Part shown: positions 1-8,371 of the stretch, in pieces
Layout of the letters: the number at the start of each line of letters is the position of its first letter
How positions within the stretch are numbered: the stretch's first letter is position 1
Assembly (NCBI RefSeq): GCF_024362525.1
Contig: NZ_CP101458.1
Location: 2,356,001 to 2,420,000, forward strand
DNA length: 64,000 nucleotides
Origin: Natrononativus amylolyticus
GTDB taxonomy: Archaea > Halobacteriota > Halobacteria > Halobacteriales > Natrialbaceae
Reading direction: 5' to 3'
Program-made: the position numbers and the translations under genes
Notes under the pieces: model-generated
Told to the model about the DNA's origin: nothing
Seen by the model: only the letters and a program-made list of their open reading frames with translations
Databases searched by the model: none

Positions 1-1
1 C

Positions 2-145
2 GGCTTCGCGATGGCACCGATCTCCCGGCTCTCGATCACCCGCGACGGCATCGGCGAGGCGATGGCCGCCGCGGACGCCGAGCGACACCTCGAGCAGCTC
101 GCCTCGGAGTGGTACCGGGAGCTGTTCGGCGGTCGCACGCGGTAG
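2..145 (+). CDS. C-terminal end of an unidentified protein (partial)
   Basis: An open frame enters from the left edge and stops at the TAG ending at 145, giving the last 47 residues. The peptide is acidic-amphipathic with an alanine-rich helix (IGEAMAAADAERHLEQ) and ends FGGRTR. The codons are G/C-rich at third positions like the neighbouring real genes, and the frame is uninterrupted. I do not recognise the family and no catalytic motif is visible in this tail. aIF-1A follows 67 nt later with its own promoter, so the two are probably not one transcript. Confidence 0.6.
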   Translation, partial: GFAMAPISRLSITRDGIGEAMAAADAERHLEQLASEWYRELFGGRTR

Positions 146-181
146 ACCAGTTAGTGTGACACGCTAGCGGGCGTCACCAAT

Positions 182-190
182 CACTTAACC
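182..190 (+). promoter_or_regulatory. TATA-like box of the aIF-1A gene
   Basis: The element CACTTAACC is centred 27 nt before the GTG at 213. That is the spacing of a haloarchaeal TATA box to a transcription start lying on the start codon, and no Shine-Dalgarno sequence precedes the GTG. It supports both the chosen start and a leaderless mRNA. Confidence 0.5.
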
Positions 191-212
191 GTCGCTATCT
201 CGTAGTAGAGGT

Positions 213-497
213 GTGAGTGAAGAACACCAACGCCGGAACCTTCGGATGCCCTCGAGCGACGAGCTCTTCGCGGTCGTAACCGAACACAACGGCGGCAACC
301 ACGTCAGAGTCCGCTGTGAGGACGGGAAGAATCGAATGGGCCGTATCCCCGGTCGGATGAAGTACCGGACCTGGATCAACGAGGACGACGTCGTGCTCGT
401 CGAACCCTGGGACTGGCAGGACGAGAAGGCCAACATCGAGTGGCGCTACACCGACCAGGACGCAGCCCAGCTCCGGCGCGAAGGTCACATCGACTGA
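213..497 (+). CDS. eif1A: translation initiation factor aIF-1A
   Basis: This 94-residue protein is the archaeal homologue of eIF1A, an OB-fold factor that binds the small ribosomal subunit near the A site and helps start-codon selection. The whole protein matches the family: basic/polar N-terminus ([16 protein letters not shown]), OB-fold core with [20 protein letters not shown] and the [16 protein letters not shown] segment, then a short acidic tail. Translation starts at GTG, preceded by a TATA-like box at the leaderless distance. It stands alone, with a convergent cold-shock gene 243 nt downstream. Confidence 0.96.
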   Translation: MSEEHQRRNLRMPSSDELFAVVTEHNGGNHVRVRCEDGKNRMGRIPGRMKYRTWINEDDVVLVEPWDWQDEKANIEWRYTDQDAAQLRREGHID

Positions 498-740
498 TCG
501 AGAGACGTTTTCCAGGCAGCTTGCGCTCGAGCGACGGCGTTTTCCCTCGAGGAGCTACCGCTACCGCAGTTCTTCTCCGATCGGAGACGACTGCTGCGAG
601 ATTGTCGTAATCGGGAGCGACGGCCACAGCGAGAGAAGAGACTGGGCCACGCGCCGATGGCTCGAGAGATCGCTCTCGGCGCGTCGGTCCGATAAAAAAC
701 CGGGTTCAGGTCGCCGCGAGGCGACTCCGTGTAACCCGTG

Positions 741-935
741 TTAGGCGCGAACGACGTTCGTCGCGCGGGGGCCCTTGGGAGCCTGTTCGATGTCGAATTC
801 GATCTCGGTCCCTTCCGTCAGGTCCTCGCCGCCGACGTCTTCCATGTGGAAGAACACGTCCTCGTCTGCGTCGTCCGTCGTGATGAAACCGTAACCGCCT
901 GTGTCGTTGAAGAAATCAACCGTACCGTTTGCCAT
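741..935 (-). CDS. cspA: cold-shock domain protein
   Basis: A 64-residue single-domain CspA-type protein that binds single-stranded nucleic acids as an RNA chaperone. Visible are the opening MANGTVDFFNDTGGYGFI, with the RNP1-like GGYGFITT, the RNP2-like DVFFHMEDV, and the basic end KGPRATNVVRA. The frame stays open 18 codons further upstream, but MANGTVDFF is the conserved family start. A TATA-like CCTTATCC (minus strand, about 961-968) lies some 27-30 nt before it. Haloarchaeal Csp proteins are more acidic than bacterial ones, as here. Confidence 0.95.
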   Translation of the reverse strand: MANGTVDFFNDTGGYGFITTDDADEDVFFHMEDVGGEDLTEGTEIEFDIEQAPKGPRATNVVRA

Positions 936-1259
936 TACGACTATCCACAAACGAGGGAGAGGGATAAGGCTTGTGCATTCGTCCGGCAAATCCGATCTAC
1001 CGCATACGAAATTTTGTAATCAACCAATTTCAGAAATGTTCGACCAATACACTCGATTTTTGGTGGACATCAGTACGATCGAGACACCACGACGACCATC
1101 TGCGGGAGTATTCTCACTTTTCGTGAAGGCACCGCCGGATCGGCGGGTTCGGACCGGTCCGGCCGCAGTCGAAGTGACCGGCAGTCGGCACGTACGTACG
1201 CTCCGGTTTCGAGGAGACGAGTCCGACGGGCGTTTACGTGTCGGCCGACGAGATGACAC
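936..1259. promoter_or_regulatory. divergent intergenic region between cspA and a methyltransferase gene
   Basis: This 324-nt gap contains the start regions of both neighbours. Only the cspA side shows a recognisable element, the minus-strand TATA-like box near 961-968. The part around 1010-1075 is more AT-rich than its surroundings. Frames that cross the gap have poor codon usage and no recognisable protein, so I assign no gene. Confidence 0.4.
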
Positions 1260-1871
1260 GTGGATTCCAAGACGGTCTGTCGTCGATGGGCTGAGCGGTC
1301 CGGGGAGTACTCACCGGAATACTACGCCTACCACGGCCAGGACGAGCTGAGCGAGACGGTCCGGCGGCTCCTCGAGCAGTTCGGCGACCGGGACGCGTCC
1401 GTCCTCGAGGTCGGCTGTAGCTCCGGCCGTCACCTCGCGCACCTGTACGAACACGGGTTCGACGATCTGGCGGGAATCGACGTCAACGGGGACGCGTTCG
1501 ACGTGATGGAGGAGACCTACCCCGACCTCGCCGCCGCCGGAACGTTCTACCACGAGGCGATCGAGAACGTCGTCGGCGACTTCGAGGACGATCGCTTCGA
1601 CGTCGTCTACTCGGTGGAGACGCTCCAGCACCTCCACCCGGACCTCGAGTGGGTTTTCGAGGACCTGTCTCGGATCGCCGGCGATCTCCTCGTCACGATC
1701 GAGACCGAAGGCGACGACGAACGGCCGGAGGCGGACGTAACCTACGTCACCGACGGCGTCCCCCTGTACTACCGCGATTGGGGCCGCGTGTTCACCGAAG
1801 TAGGCTGCGACGAAGTCGACGTCAGACGCGGAAAGCGAGGCACAGTACGAACGTTCCGCCCGGGCGAGTAA
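1260..1871 (+). CDS. class I SAM-dependent methyltransferase
   Basis: A 203-residue Rossmann-fold methyltransferase. Motif I is VLEVGCSSGRHLAHL (about residues 48-62). An acidic residue after strand 2 (GIDVNGDAFDVM) should bind the SAM ribose, and the motif IV region is DVVYSVETLQHLHP. No substrate-specific insert is recognisable, so the substrate is unknown; the type resembles Methyltransf_11/25 small-molecule enzymes. Start is GTG at 1260; an ATG at 1253 is out of frame. The gene is isolated, followed by a convergent fhs gene 121 nt away. Confidence 0.85.
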   Translation: MDSKTVCRRWAERSGEYSPEYYAYHGQDELSETVRRLLEQFGDRDASVLEVGCSSGRHLAHLYEHGFDDLAGIDVNGDAFDVMEETYPDLAAAGTFYHEAIENVVGDFEDDRFDVVYSVETLQHLHPDLEWVFEDLSRIAGDLLVTIETEGDDERPEADVTYVTDGVPLYYRDWGRVFTEVGCDEVDVRRGKRGTVRTFRPGE

Positions 1872-1992
1872 TAACAGCGCGAACGGATTCGACTCGCGTC
1901 GCTCCGATGAGCGACGGTACGAGAAGGGACCCGCGTCTCGTCGCTCGGCGTGTCGCGGTTTCAGCCGAGACTTCCCGAGAGGTCCGGAGACG

Positions 1993-3729
1993 TCAGAACA
2001 GCCCGCGGACGGAGCCGTCGTCGTCGACTCCGATCTCCGTCGCGGCCGGATCGGCAGGCAGGCCGGGCATCGTGAGCACGTCGCCCGTGAGCGCGACGAC
2101 GAAGCCCGCGCCGGCCGAGGGGTACAGCTCCCGTACCGTCAGCTCCCAGCCGAACGGCACGCCAGCCTCGCCGGGGTCGTCCGAGAGCGACGCGGGGGTT
2201 TTCGAGAGACAGACCGGCACGTCGTCCAGTCCGAGCGCCCGCAGTCTCTCGATGTCCGATCGCGCCTGCGGGGTGAACTCGACGTCGTCGGCCCCGTACA
2301 CCTGGGTGGCGACGGCGCGGATCTTCTCGTCGATGGGCATCGAGAGGTCGTAGGAGGGTTCCAGCGACGCCGATCCGGGTTCGGCCGCCTCCCGGACGTG
2401 CGCCGCCAGTTCGAGGCCACCCCTCCCGCCGTCGCGGTACACCGTCGAGACGGCGGCCGGAACGTCGCGCAGTTCGCAGTGGTCGAGGACCGCCCGAACC
2501 TCCCCGTCGGTGTCGTCGGGAAACCGGTTGACAGCGACGACGACCGGGACCCCCATCGCCAGGAGGTTGTCAACGTGGTGATCGAGGTTCGCACAGCCCG
2601 CGCGAACCGCCTCCGTGCGGTCGTCCGCGACCGGTTCGCGTTCGGACCCGTCGTCGTCGGGACCCTCCCGTCGCTCGAGCATCGCCTCGCCGTGTTTCTC
2701 GAGCGCGTCGACGGTCGCGACGACGACGGCGACGTCGGGGGCGATCCCCTCGCGGGAGACGATGTTGACGAACTTCTCCGCGCCGAGGTCGGCGCCGAAG
2801 CCCGCCTCCGTGACGAGGTAGTCGCCGAGACGCAGGCCGAGCCGGTCCGCCAGGATCGAGTTCGTCCCCGTCGCGATGTTGGCGAAGGGGCCGCCGTGGA
2901 CGAACGCGGGCGTCCCCTCGATCGTCTGGACGAGGTTCGGCCGCAGGGCGTCCTTCAGCAGGGCGGTCACGGCGCCGACGCACTCGAGGTTCTCGATCGT
3001 GATCGGCGCTCCGTCGGTGTCGTAGGCGACGATGATGCGCGCGAGTCGCGCCTTGAGGTCCGCGATGTCGGTCGCCAGACAGAGGACGGCCATCAGTTCG
3101 GAGGCGGCGGTGATGAGAAACGAGTCCTCCCGCGGCGGGCCGTTCACCCGCCCGCCGAGTCCGACGACGATCTCGCGAAGCGCCCGGTCGTTGACGTCGA
3201 GCGCGCGGTTCCAGGCGACGCTGTCGGGTTCGACGTCGAGTGCGTTGCCGTGGGTCCGCTCGGCGTCGATCATCGCCGCGACGAGGTTGTGCGCCGCCGT
3301 GACGGCGTGGATGTCGCCGGTGAAGTGGAGGTTGATCTCCTCCATCGGGAGCACCTGGCTGTAGCCGCCGCCCGCCGCGCCGCCTTTCATGCCGAACACC
3401 GGCCCCAGCGACGGCTCTCTGATGGCGACGACGCTCGACTCGCCCTGCTGGGCGAGCGCCTGGCCGAGACCGACGGTGGTGACGGTTTTACCGGCTCCCC
3501 GCCGCGTCGGCGTCATCGCCGTCACGAGGACCAGGTTGCCGTCGGCCGGGGCGTCTAGTTCTCTGTCGATCGCGTCCCAGGTGAGCTTCGCGACGCCGTT
3601 TCCGCGGCGCTCGAGGTCCGCCCCCTCGAGGCCGATCTCTCCGGCGACGTCGGCGATCGGTCGCCGCGACGCGTTCCGTGCGATCTCGACGTCCGGCGGG
3701 ACGGTTCCGTCGGAGTCAGTTTGGGTCAT
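1993..3729 (-). CDS. fhs: formate--tetrahydrofolate ligase
   Basis: A 578-residue cytoplasmic enzyme that makes 10-formyl-THF from formate, THF and ATP for one-carbon metabolism. Family landmarks run the full length: SRRPIADVAGEIGL at the N-terminus, the P-loop region (about 70-90), the REPSLGPVFGMKGGAAGGGYSQV segment region (about 104-126), NLHFTGDIHAV, GPFANIATGTNS and the C-terminal TVRELYPSAGAGFVVALTGD. Length is close to the usual 555-560. The phosphate-binding loop reads RRGAGKT, with Ala where bacterial enzymes usually have Glu in GEGKT. Transcribed alone towards the methyltransferase. Confidence 0.95.
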   Translation of the reverse strand: MTQTDSDGTVPPDVEIARNASRRPIADVAGEIGLEGADLERRGNGVAKLTWDAIDRELDAPADGNLVLVTAMTPTRRGAGKTVTTVGLGQALAQQGESSVVAIREPSLGPVFGMKGGAAGGGYSQVLPMEEINLHFTGDIHAVTAAHNLVAAMIDAERTHGNALDVEPDSVAWNRALDVNDRALREIVVGLGGRVNGPPREDSFLITAASELMAVLCLATDIADLKARLARIIVAYDTDGAPITIENLECVGAVTALLKDALRPNLVQTIEGTPAFVHGGPFANIATGTNSILADRLGLRLGDYLVTEAGFGADLGAEKFVNIVSREGIAPDVAVVVATVDALEKHGEAMLERREGPDDDGSEREPVADDRTEAVRAGCANLDHHVDNLLAMGVPVVVAVNRFPDDTDGEVRAVLDHCELRDVPAAVSTVYRDGGRGGLELAAHVREAAEPGSASLEPSYDLSMPIDEKIRAVATQVYGADDVEFTPQARSDIERLRALGLDDVPVCLSKTPASLSDDPGEAGVPFGWELTVRELYPSAGAGFVVALTGDVLTMPGLPADPAATEIGVDDDGSVRGLF

Positions 3730-3737
3730 ACGTCGAC

Positions 3738-4157
3738 TTATCCGTGCGCTCTCAAAGTAGTACGTCCCCGTTCCCGGGGGCTGATAACGCGAGGTGCGGC
3801 CGAAAGCCGGGAGAGCGGGAGCCGGACGCCGGCGTCTCGTCGGTCGAGAAAATCGGTGGCCTCGGCACTCATAGGGCTCGTCACGACCGGGTGCCGAGTC
3901 CGGTTCGGAGCGAGTACCTCGTCATCGACCGGTCGGGGGTACGCCCTCGAGCCCGAAGTTCGTTTCTGACCGCTCGCGTCGCACCGACCCGCGGCGCTCT
4001 CGTCGAGCGTGTTCGCTTCGGCGTAGTCCGTCTCGACGGGGCGGCGAACCTCGCCGATCGGTTCCTCCGGCGGGGCGGTGACGAGGACGTCGCGGTCGGC
4101 AGAGGCCGCGGCGAGCTCCTCGAGCCGTCCGTGGAGTTCGTAGGTATCGGTAGCCAT
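3738..4157 (-). CDS. hypothetical protein, possibly degraded at its C-terminus
   Basis: A 139-residue frame upstream of fhs on the same strand (8 nt gap). The first ~55 residues look coding: ATG start, acidic amphipathic helices (YELHGRLEELAAASADRD), a compact APPEEPIGEVRRPVE segment and GC-rich third positions. From about residue 56 the composition turns to Arg/Ser/Pro typical of non-coding frames in this genome. Either it is a short haloarchaeal protein whose true stop was lost by a frameshift, or an orphan frame. No family is recognised. Confidence 0.35.
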   Translation of the reverse strand: MATDTYELHGRLEELAAASADRDVLVTAPPEEPIGEVRRPVETDYAEANTLDESAAGRCDASGQKRTSGSRAYPRPVDDEVLAPNRTRHPVVTSPMSAEATDFLDRRDAGVRLPLSRLSAAPRVISPRERGRTTLRAHG

Positions 4158-4292
4158 AGCGGAGACTCGGGTGGATCGGCGTACGCGGACGAGCGGGTTG
4201 AGGCGTCTGCTGGCGCGGACAAGCCGGCACGCCCCGGCGGTCGATGGGCGACAGTTAAGCGCGCGGGTCGTGTCGGAGTTCGTGAGAACGAG

Positions 4293-4982
4293 ATGTTACC
4301 GACCGTCGACCGCGACCGCGGGAACGAACCGGACGTGAGCTTCGTCGTGCCGGCGGCCGACGAGGAGGCCTACCTCAGGGGGACCCTCGCCAGCATCGTC
4401 GCCCTCGATACGGCCTACGAGTACGAGCTGATCGTCGTCGACGGCGACTCGAGCGACGCCACGCCCGCGATCGCCCGCGAGTACGACGCGATGGTGTGCA
4501 GCCAGCGCGAGGGCGGAATCGGCGCCGGCCGTCACCTCGGCGCCGAGGCGGCCCGCGGCGAGTGGCTCGCCTTCGTCGACGCCGACACCGTCCTGCGGGC
4601 GGCGTACCTGACGCGGATGCTCGGCTACGTCGAGGCCGAGGGGCTGGCCGGGGCCTCCTCGTACTGCCGGATGACCGGTCCCCTCCGGGCGAAGGTGATG
4701 GAGGCGACGATCAACTGCGTCTTTCCGCGCCTCGACCGGCCGATCCTGCCGGGGTTCAACTGCTTCGTCCACCGGGCCGCCTACGAGGCGGTCGGGGGCT
4801 TTCCGGACGTCCCCAACGAGGACACGGCGTTCAGCCGCGAACTCGCCCGCCACGCGCCGACGGGCTACTGTCCCGCCGTCCTCGTCGAGAACTCGGGGCG
4901 CCGGATCGCCGAGAGCGGTCTCACCGGCACCGCCTGGCACTACGCGACCCTCGACGTCGGCCGCATCCGATCGGGGTACTGA
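4293..4982 (+). CDS. GT2-family glycosyltransferase
   Basis: A 229-residue GT-A-fold glycosyltransferase transferring sugar from a nucleotide-sugar, probably at the cytoplasmic membrane face. It shows the family opening DVSFVVPAADEEAYL, the nucleotide-binding VVDGDSSDAT (about 49-57), GIGAGRHLGAEAARGEW, and the metal-binding DADT (about 97-100). A C-terminal GFPDVPNEDTAFSREL stretch corresponds to the catalytic ED region. The ATG at 4293 matches the usual family start; the open frame upstream is compositional noise. No membrane segments are obvious. Acceptor unknown. Confidence 0.88.
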   Translation: MLPTVDRDRGNEPDVSFVVPAADEEAYLRGTLASIVALDTAYEYELIVVDGDSSDATPAIAREYDAMVCSQREGGIGAGRHLGAEAARGEWLAFVDADTVLRAAYLTRMLGYVEAEGLAGASSYCRMTGPLRAKVMEATINCVFPRLDRPILPGFNCFVHRAAYEAVGGFPDVPNEDTAFSRELARHAPTGYCPAVLVENSGRRIAESGLTGTAWHYATLDVGRIRSGY

Positions 4983-5030
4983 GCCGGCGCCACCCGCGCT
5001 TCTTTCCCCCTCCACTCCGTACCGCGAAGC

Positions 5031-5810
5031 GTGCAACCGCTCGAACTGCCCGAAATCGGACTCGGTACGATGGGGATCGACGACTCCGGCGTGGTCGCGA
5101 CCGCCCTCGAGGTCGGCTACCGCCACCTCGACACGGCACAGATCTACGGGAACGAGGCCGTCGTCGGCGAGGGGATCGACCGCGCCGACGTCCCCTGCGA
5201 GGAGGTCGTCGTCGCGACGAAGGTGTGGGCCGACAGCCTCGCGCCCGCCGACGTTCGCCGGACGACCGAGGAGAGCCTCGAGCGGCTGGGACTCGATCGG
5301 GTCGACCTGCTGTACGTCCACCGGCCGATCGAGACCTACGAACCCACGGAGACGCTGCCCGCGTTCGACGATCTCGTCGCCGGCGGGCTGGCCGGCCACG
5401 TCGGTCTGAGCAACTTTTCGAGCGCGGACCTCGAGACCGCCCGCGGGGTCCTCGAGGCGCCGGTCGCCGCCCACCAGGTCGAGTTCCACCCGCTGTTTCG
5501 GCCCGTCGACCTCCTCGCGGACGCCCGCGAGCGCGGCTACCCGCTCGTCGCTTACTCGCCGCTCGCCGGCGGGCGGGCCGGCGAGATCGACGAACTCGTC
5601 GCCGTCGCAGAGAGACACGACACGACCCCCGAGGCGGTGAGCCTCGCCTGGCTCCTGACGAAAGAGCGCGTGGTCCCGATCCCGAAGGCGAGCAGCCGGG
5701 CCCACCTCGAGGCCAACCTCGCAGCCGTCGACCTCGCGGACGAACTCGAGCCCGCCGAGATCGAGCGGATCGACGCGATCGACCGCACCGAGGAGCTGTT
5801 CCCCGAGTAG
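5031..5810 (+). CDS. aldo/keto reductase
   Basis: A 259-residue NADPH-dependent (beta/alpha)8-barrel oxidoreductase. The catalytic tetrad is visible: Asp34 and Tyr39 in RHLDTAQIYGNE, Lys64 in VATKVW, His97 in LYVHRP. The cofactor-binding end PIPKASSRAHLEANL is also present. The protein is shorter than typical ~275-residue members because of a tight loop after SPLAGGRAGEI. Start is GTG at 5031. A PPOX-fold gene follows 43 nt later on the same strand, so the two may be co-transcribed. Physiological substrate is not evident. Confidence 0.92.
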   Translation: MQPLELPEIGLGTMGIDDSGVVATALEVGYRHLDTAQIYGNEAVVGEGIDRADVPCEEVVVATKVWADSLAPADVRRTTEESLERLGLDRVDLLYVHRPIETYEPTETLPAFDDLVAGGLAGHVGLSNFSSADLETARGVLEAPVAAHQVEFHPLFRPVDLLADARERGYPLVAYSPLAGGRAGEIDELVAVAERHDTTPEAVSLAWLLTKERVVPIPKASSRAHLEANLAAVDLADELEPAEIERIDAIDRTEELFPE

Positions 5811-5853
5811 CCGCCGGGCCAACGGTTTTGGCCGGCGTCCGCCTACGGATCGT

Positions 5854-6240
5854 ATGAGCCAGGTCCCGCCGGAAGCCGAGCGACTGCTCGAGAGCGATCC
5901 CCTGATGGCCCACCTCGCGACCTGCGTCGATCGCCGCCCGCACGTCGCGCCGGTGTGGTACCGCTACGAGGACGGCGTCGTCGAACTGACGACCGGCGGC
6001 CGAAAGCTCGAGAACCTCCGCGAGAACCCGCGGGTGGCGCTCTCGATCCAGAAGGACGAGGGCGGCGACGCCCGCTGGATGGTGTCGCTGCTCGGCACCG
6101 CGCGGGTCGTCGCGGACGGGGCGGAATCTGAGGCGGCGCTCGCCCGGATCAACGAGAAGTACGGCGCGAGCCAGGACGCCTACGCCGAGAACGCGCTGGT
6201 CCGCGTCGACGTGGGGTCGGCGACGTACCGGACCTACTGA
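5854..6240 (+). CDS. pyridoxamine 5'-phosphate oxidase-fold protein (PPOX/FDOR class)
   Basis: A 128-residue split-barrel flavin or F420-binding protein. The features are the N-terminal helix ERLLESDPLMAHLAT, the strand RPHVAPVWYRYEDG, the substrate/cofactor region ELTTGGRKLENLRENPRVAL, and RWMVSLLGTARVV. These match small F420- or FMN-dependent oxidoreductases of the PPOX superfamily, common in haloarchaea, which use F420. The reaction cannot be assigned from sequence. It lies 43 nt after the aldo/keto reductase gene and converges on deoxyhypusine synthase. Confidence 0.82.
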   Translation: MSQVPPEAERLLESDPLMAHLATCVDRRPHVAPVWYRYEDGVVELTTGGRKLENLRENPRVALSIQKDEGGDARWMVSLLGTARVVADGAESEAALARINEKYGASQDAYAENALVRVDVGSATYRTY

Positions 6241-6335
6241 CGATCCGACCGCGTCTCACACGGGCCACTGTACGTCGGCTCCGGCGCACCCGGAGTCCCG
6301 GTAGTTGCGCCAGGACGGCGGGGCAGGGGACCGTC

Positions 6336-7382
6336 TCAGCCCTCGAGTCGCTCGCGGGCCGCCGCGATCACCAGCGGCAGGGTGATCGTCGCGTCGGCGT
6401 ACACCGAGACGTTCTCTGCACCTTTCTCGAGCTTGCCCCACGAGCGGGCCTCCTCGAGGGTCGCCCCCGAGAGGCCGCCGGTCTGGGGCGAGTCCATCGT
6501 GAGCTGGACGGCGTAGTCGTACGCACCGGGGGTGACGAGCATCGTCTGGAGGGTGAAGTTCTTGGGCACGCCGCCGCCGACGACGAACGCTCCCGACTGT
6601 TCGGCCTCGAACGCGAGATCCGTCAGCGGCGTCATGTCCGCGAGCGCGTCGAGCGAGAACGGCCCGGTCTGGGAGTACATCCAGGCCTGCAGTCCCAGCA
6701 CCGAGTCCTGAACCGCCGGGCAGTAGATCGGCACGTCGTGCTCGTACGCCGCCGCGGCGATCCCGGCGTCTTCCTCGATTTCGTCGCGCTCGTTTACCTC
6801 GGCGTTCGCACGGCCGAGTTCGCGGGTGAGCCGCTCGATGGAGACGGGACCGCTCTCGTCGGCTTCCGACTCGAGCACCGGGAACACTTCCGTTCGGAGA
6901 TGGGACTCGAACTCCGCGAAGTGCTCCTGGGGGAGGTAGACGTTGTAGATGCGGTCGACGCCCTCGTCGCGCAGCGTCTCGTCGTGCTCGCGTTCGGTCT
7001 TCCCCTCGGAGTGAACGCACCCGTGGTGGTGTTTCCCGCCGATGGCCTCGATCGAGTCGTGCGTGAGGTTCGCCCCCGTGGTCACGAGCGCGTCGATGTA
7101 CCCGTCGCGGAGCAGGTCGGAGACGATCCGGCGCATTCCGGACGGGACCATCGCCCCGGCGAGTCCGAAGAAGACGGTGACGTCGTCGGCGAACATCGCC
7201 TCGGCCACGTCGACGGCCTCGTGGAGGGAGGTCGCGCCGACGCCGGCTTTCCCGTACTCCGCGGCGAGTTCGCCGACGGTCATCCCCGCGCGGGCCTCGG
7301 CGTGGCCGATCGGGTCGTGAGAAAATATCTCCCGGCCGGGTTCGTGATGGTGGTCGTGCTCGTGCTCTGAGTCCTCGGTCAT
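6336..7382 (-). CDS. dys: deoxyhypusine synthase family protein
   Basis: A 348-residue NAD-dependent enzyme that modifies one lysine of aIF-5A. Visible are the NAD-binding VFFGLAGAMVPSGMRR, DALVTTGANLTHDS, the polar KHHHGC segment, FVVGGGVPKNF, and the catalytic-lysine motif SWGKL with Lys317 (equivalent to human Lys329), followed by VYADATITLPL. A His-rich N-terminus (EHEHDHHHEP) is unusual and might bind metal. I start at the ATG at 7382; the frame is open 50 codons upstream but that part has no family similarity. Its substrate protein is encoded 2.5 kb away. Confidence 0.95.
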   Translation of the reverse strand: MTEDSEHEHDHHHEPGREIFSHDPIGHAEARAGMTVGELAAEYGKAGVGATSLHEAVDVAEAMFADDVTVFFGLAGAMVPSGMRRIVSDLLRDGYIDALVTTGANLTHDSIEAIGGKHHHGCVHSEGKTEREHDETLRDEGVDRIYNVYLPQEHFAEFESHLRTEVFPVLESEADESGPVSIERLTRELGRANAEVNERDEIEEDAGIAAAAYEHDVPIYCPAVQDSVLGLQAWMYSQTGPFSLDALADMTPLTDLAFEAEQSGAFVVGGGVPKNFTLQTMLVTPGAYDYAVQLTMDSPQTGGLSGATLEEARSWGKLEKGAENVSVYADATITLPLVIAAARERLEG

Positions 7383-7486
7383 GCCCTCGAGTGTGCGCGC
7401 CGGGCGTTTGAACGCCGCGGTTCGCGGCGGGCCGCGCTCGTCACGACTACGGAACCCGAGAACGAGGACGACGGACCCGTCGGCCG

Positions 7487-8254
7487 CTACAGTCCCGTCG
7501 GTACGTCGAGGTACGTCGTCTCGAGGCCCCACTCCTCGACGATGCCCCGTACCGCCCGGACGCCGAACGTCTCCGTCGCGTAGTGGCCGGCCAGGACGAC
7601 GTGGATACCCGCCTCTCTGGCCTCGTGGTAGGCCTGCTGTTTCCCCTCGCCCGTAACCAGTGCGTCCGCGCCGACCGCCTCGGCCTCCGCGAGCCAGTCG
7701 GTACCGCTTCCGGTGACGATCGCGAGCTCCTCGATCTCGTCGGGACCGAACTCGAGCGTCCGAACCGGCCGTCCCCCGGTGTCGAGTTCCCCCTCGAGGC
7801 GGTCTCGAAGCCCCCCGATCGAGTACGGATCGGTCGCGACGCCTCGCTGGCCGACGAACTCCGGGCCGAGTTCCCCGAAGGGCGAACGGTCCTCGAGTTC
7901 CAGCAGGTCGGCGACGCCCGCCGCGTTGCCGAACTCCTGGTGGCCGTCAAGAGGGAGGTGAGAGACGTACAGCGCGAGGTCGTTCTCGAACAGGGGCTCG
8001 AGGCGATCGTACGTTCGCCCCGTCACGCGGTCGAACCCGCCCCAGGAGAGGCCGTGGTGGGTGACGAGGACGTCGGCTCCTGCGGCGGCGGCCTCCTCGA
8101 ACGTCTGTGCGACGCCGTCAACGGCGAACGCGACGCACTCGACGGTTCCCTCCTCGGGGCCGACCTGCAGGCCGTTCGCGCTCGCGTCGAGGTCGGCGTA
8201 GGCGTCGGTCTCGAGCGTCTCGTCGAGCCGGTCGACGAACTCGGTGAGTTGCAT
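7487..8254 (-). CDS. Nif3-like dinuclear metal centre protein
   Basis: A 255-residue member of the Nif3/YbgI family (often called GTP cyclohydrolase 1 type 2 homologue), which forms hexameric rings with a two-metal site; the biochemical function is unsettled. Metal-ligand motifs are seen at both ends: VTHHGLSWGG (about 65-74) and GHYATETFGVRA near the C-terminus, plus DASANGLQVG close to the start. The ATG at 8254 (MQLTEFVDRL) matches the family start; the 29 upstream codons in frame do not. It is divergent from thiE, with 117 nt between. Confidence 0.9.
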   Translation of the reverse strand: MQLTEFVDRLDETLETDAYADLDASANGLQVGPEEGTVECVAFAVDGVAQTFEEAAAAGADVLVTHHGLSWGGFDRVTGRTYDRLEPLFENDLALYVSHLPLDGHQEFGNAAGVADLLELEDRSPFGELGPEFVGQRGVATDPYSIGGLRDRLEGELDTGGRPVRTLEFGPDEIEELAIVTGSGTDWLAEAEAVGADALVTGEGKQQAYHEAREAGIHVVLAGHYATETFGVRAVRGIVEEWGLETTYLDVPTGL

Positions 8255-8371
8255 AGGCGGCGGTTCGACGGCCGGGGTATTGTATCCGGCTGATTCAGCG
8301 CCGTCTGCGGCCCCGGTTCTCGCCCCTCGAGGAATCGACATCGTTTAGTGAATCGGTCGGTGATACCACCC

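Noticed and set aside
901-1350. A 149-codon plus-strand frame between cspA and the methyltransferase.
   Set aside because: It overlaps cspA antisense, crosses the AT-rich promoter area and overlaps the real methyltransferase start in another frame; no coding character.
4296-5822. A 508-codon minus-strand frame opposite the glycosyltransferase and aldo/keto reductase genes.
   Set aside because: It spans two clear plus-strand genes with intact catalytic motifs and has no recognisable domain.
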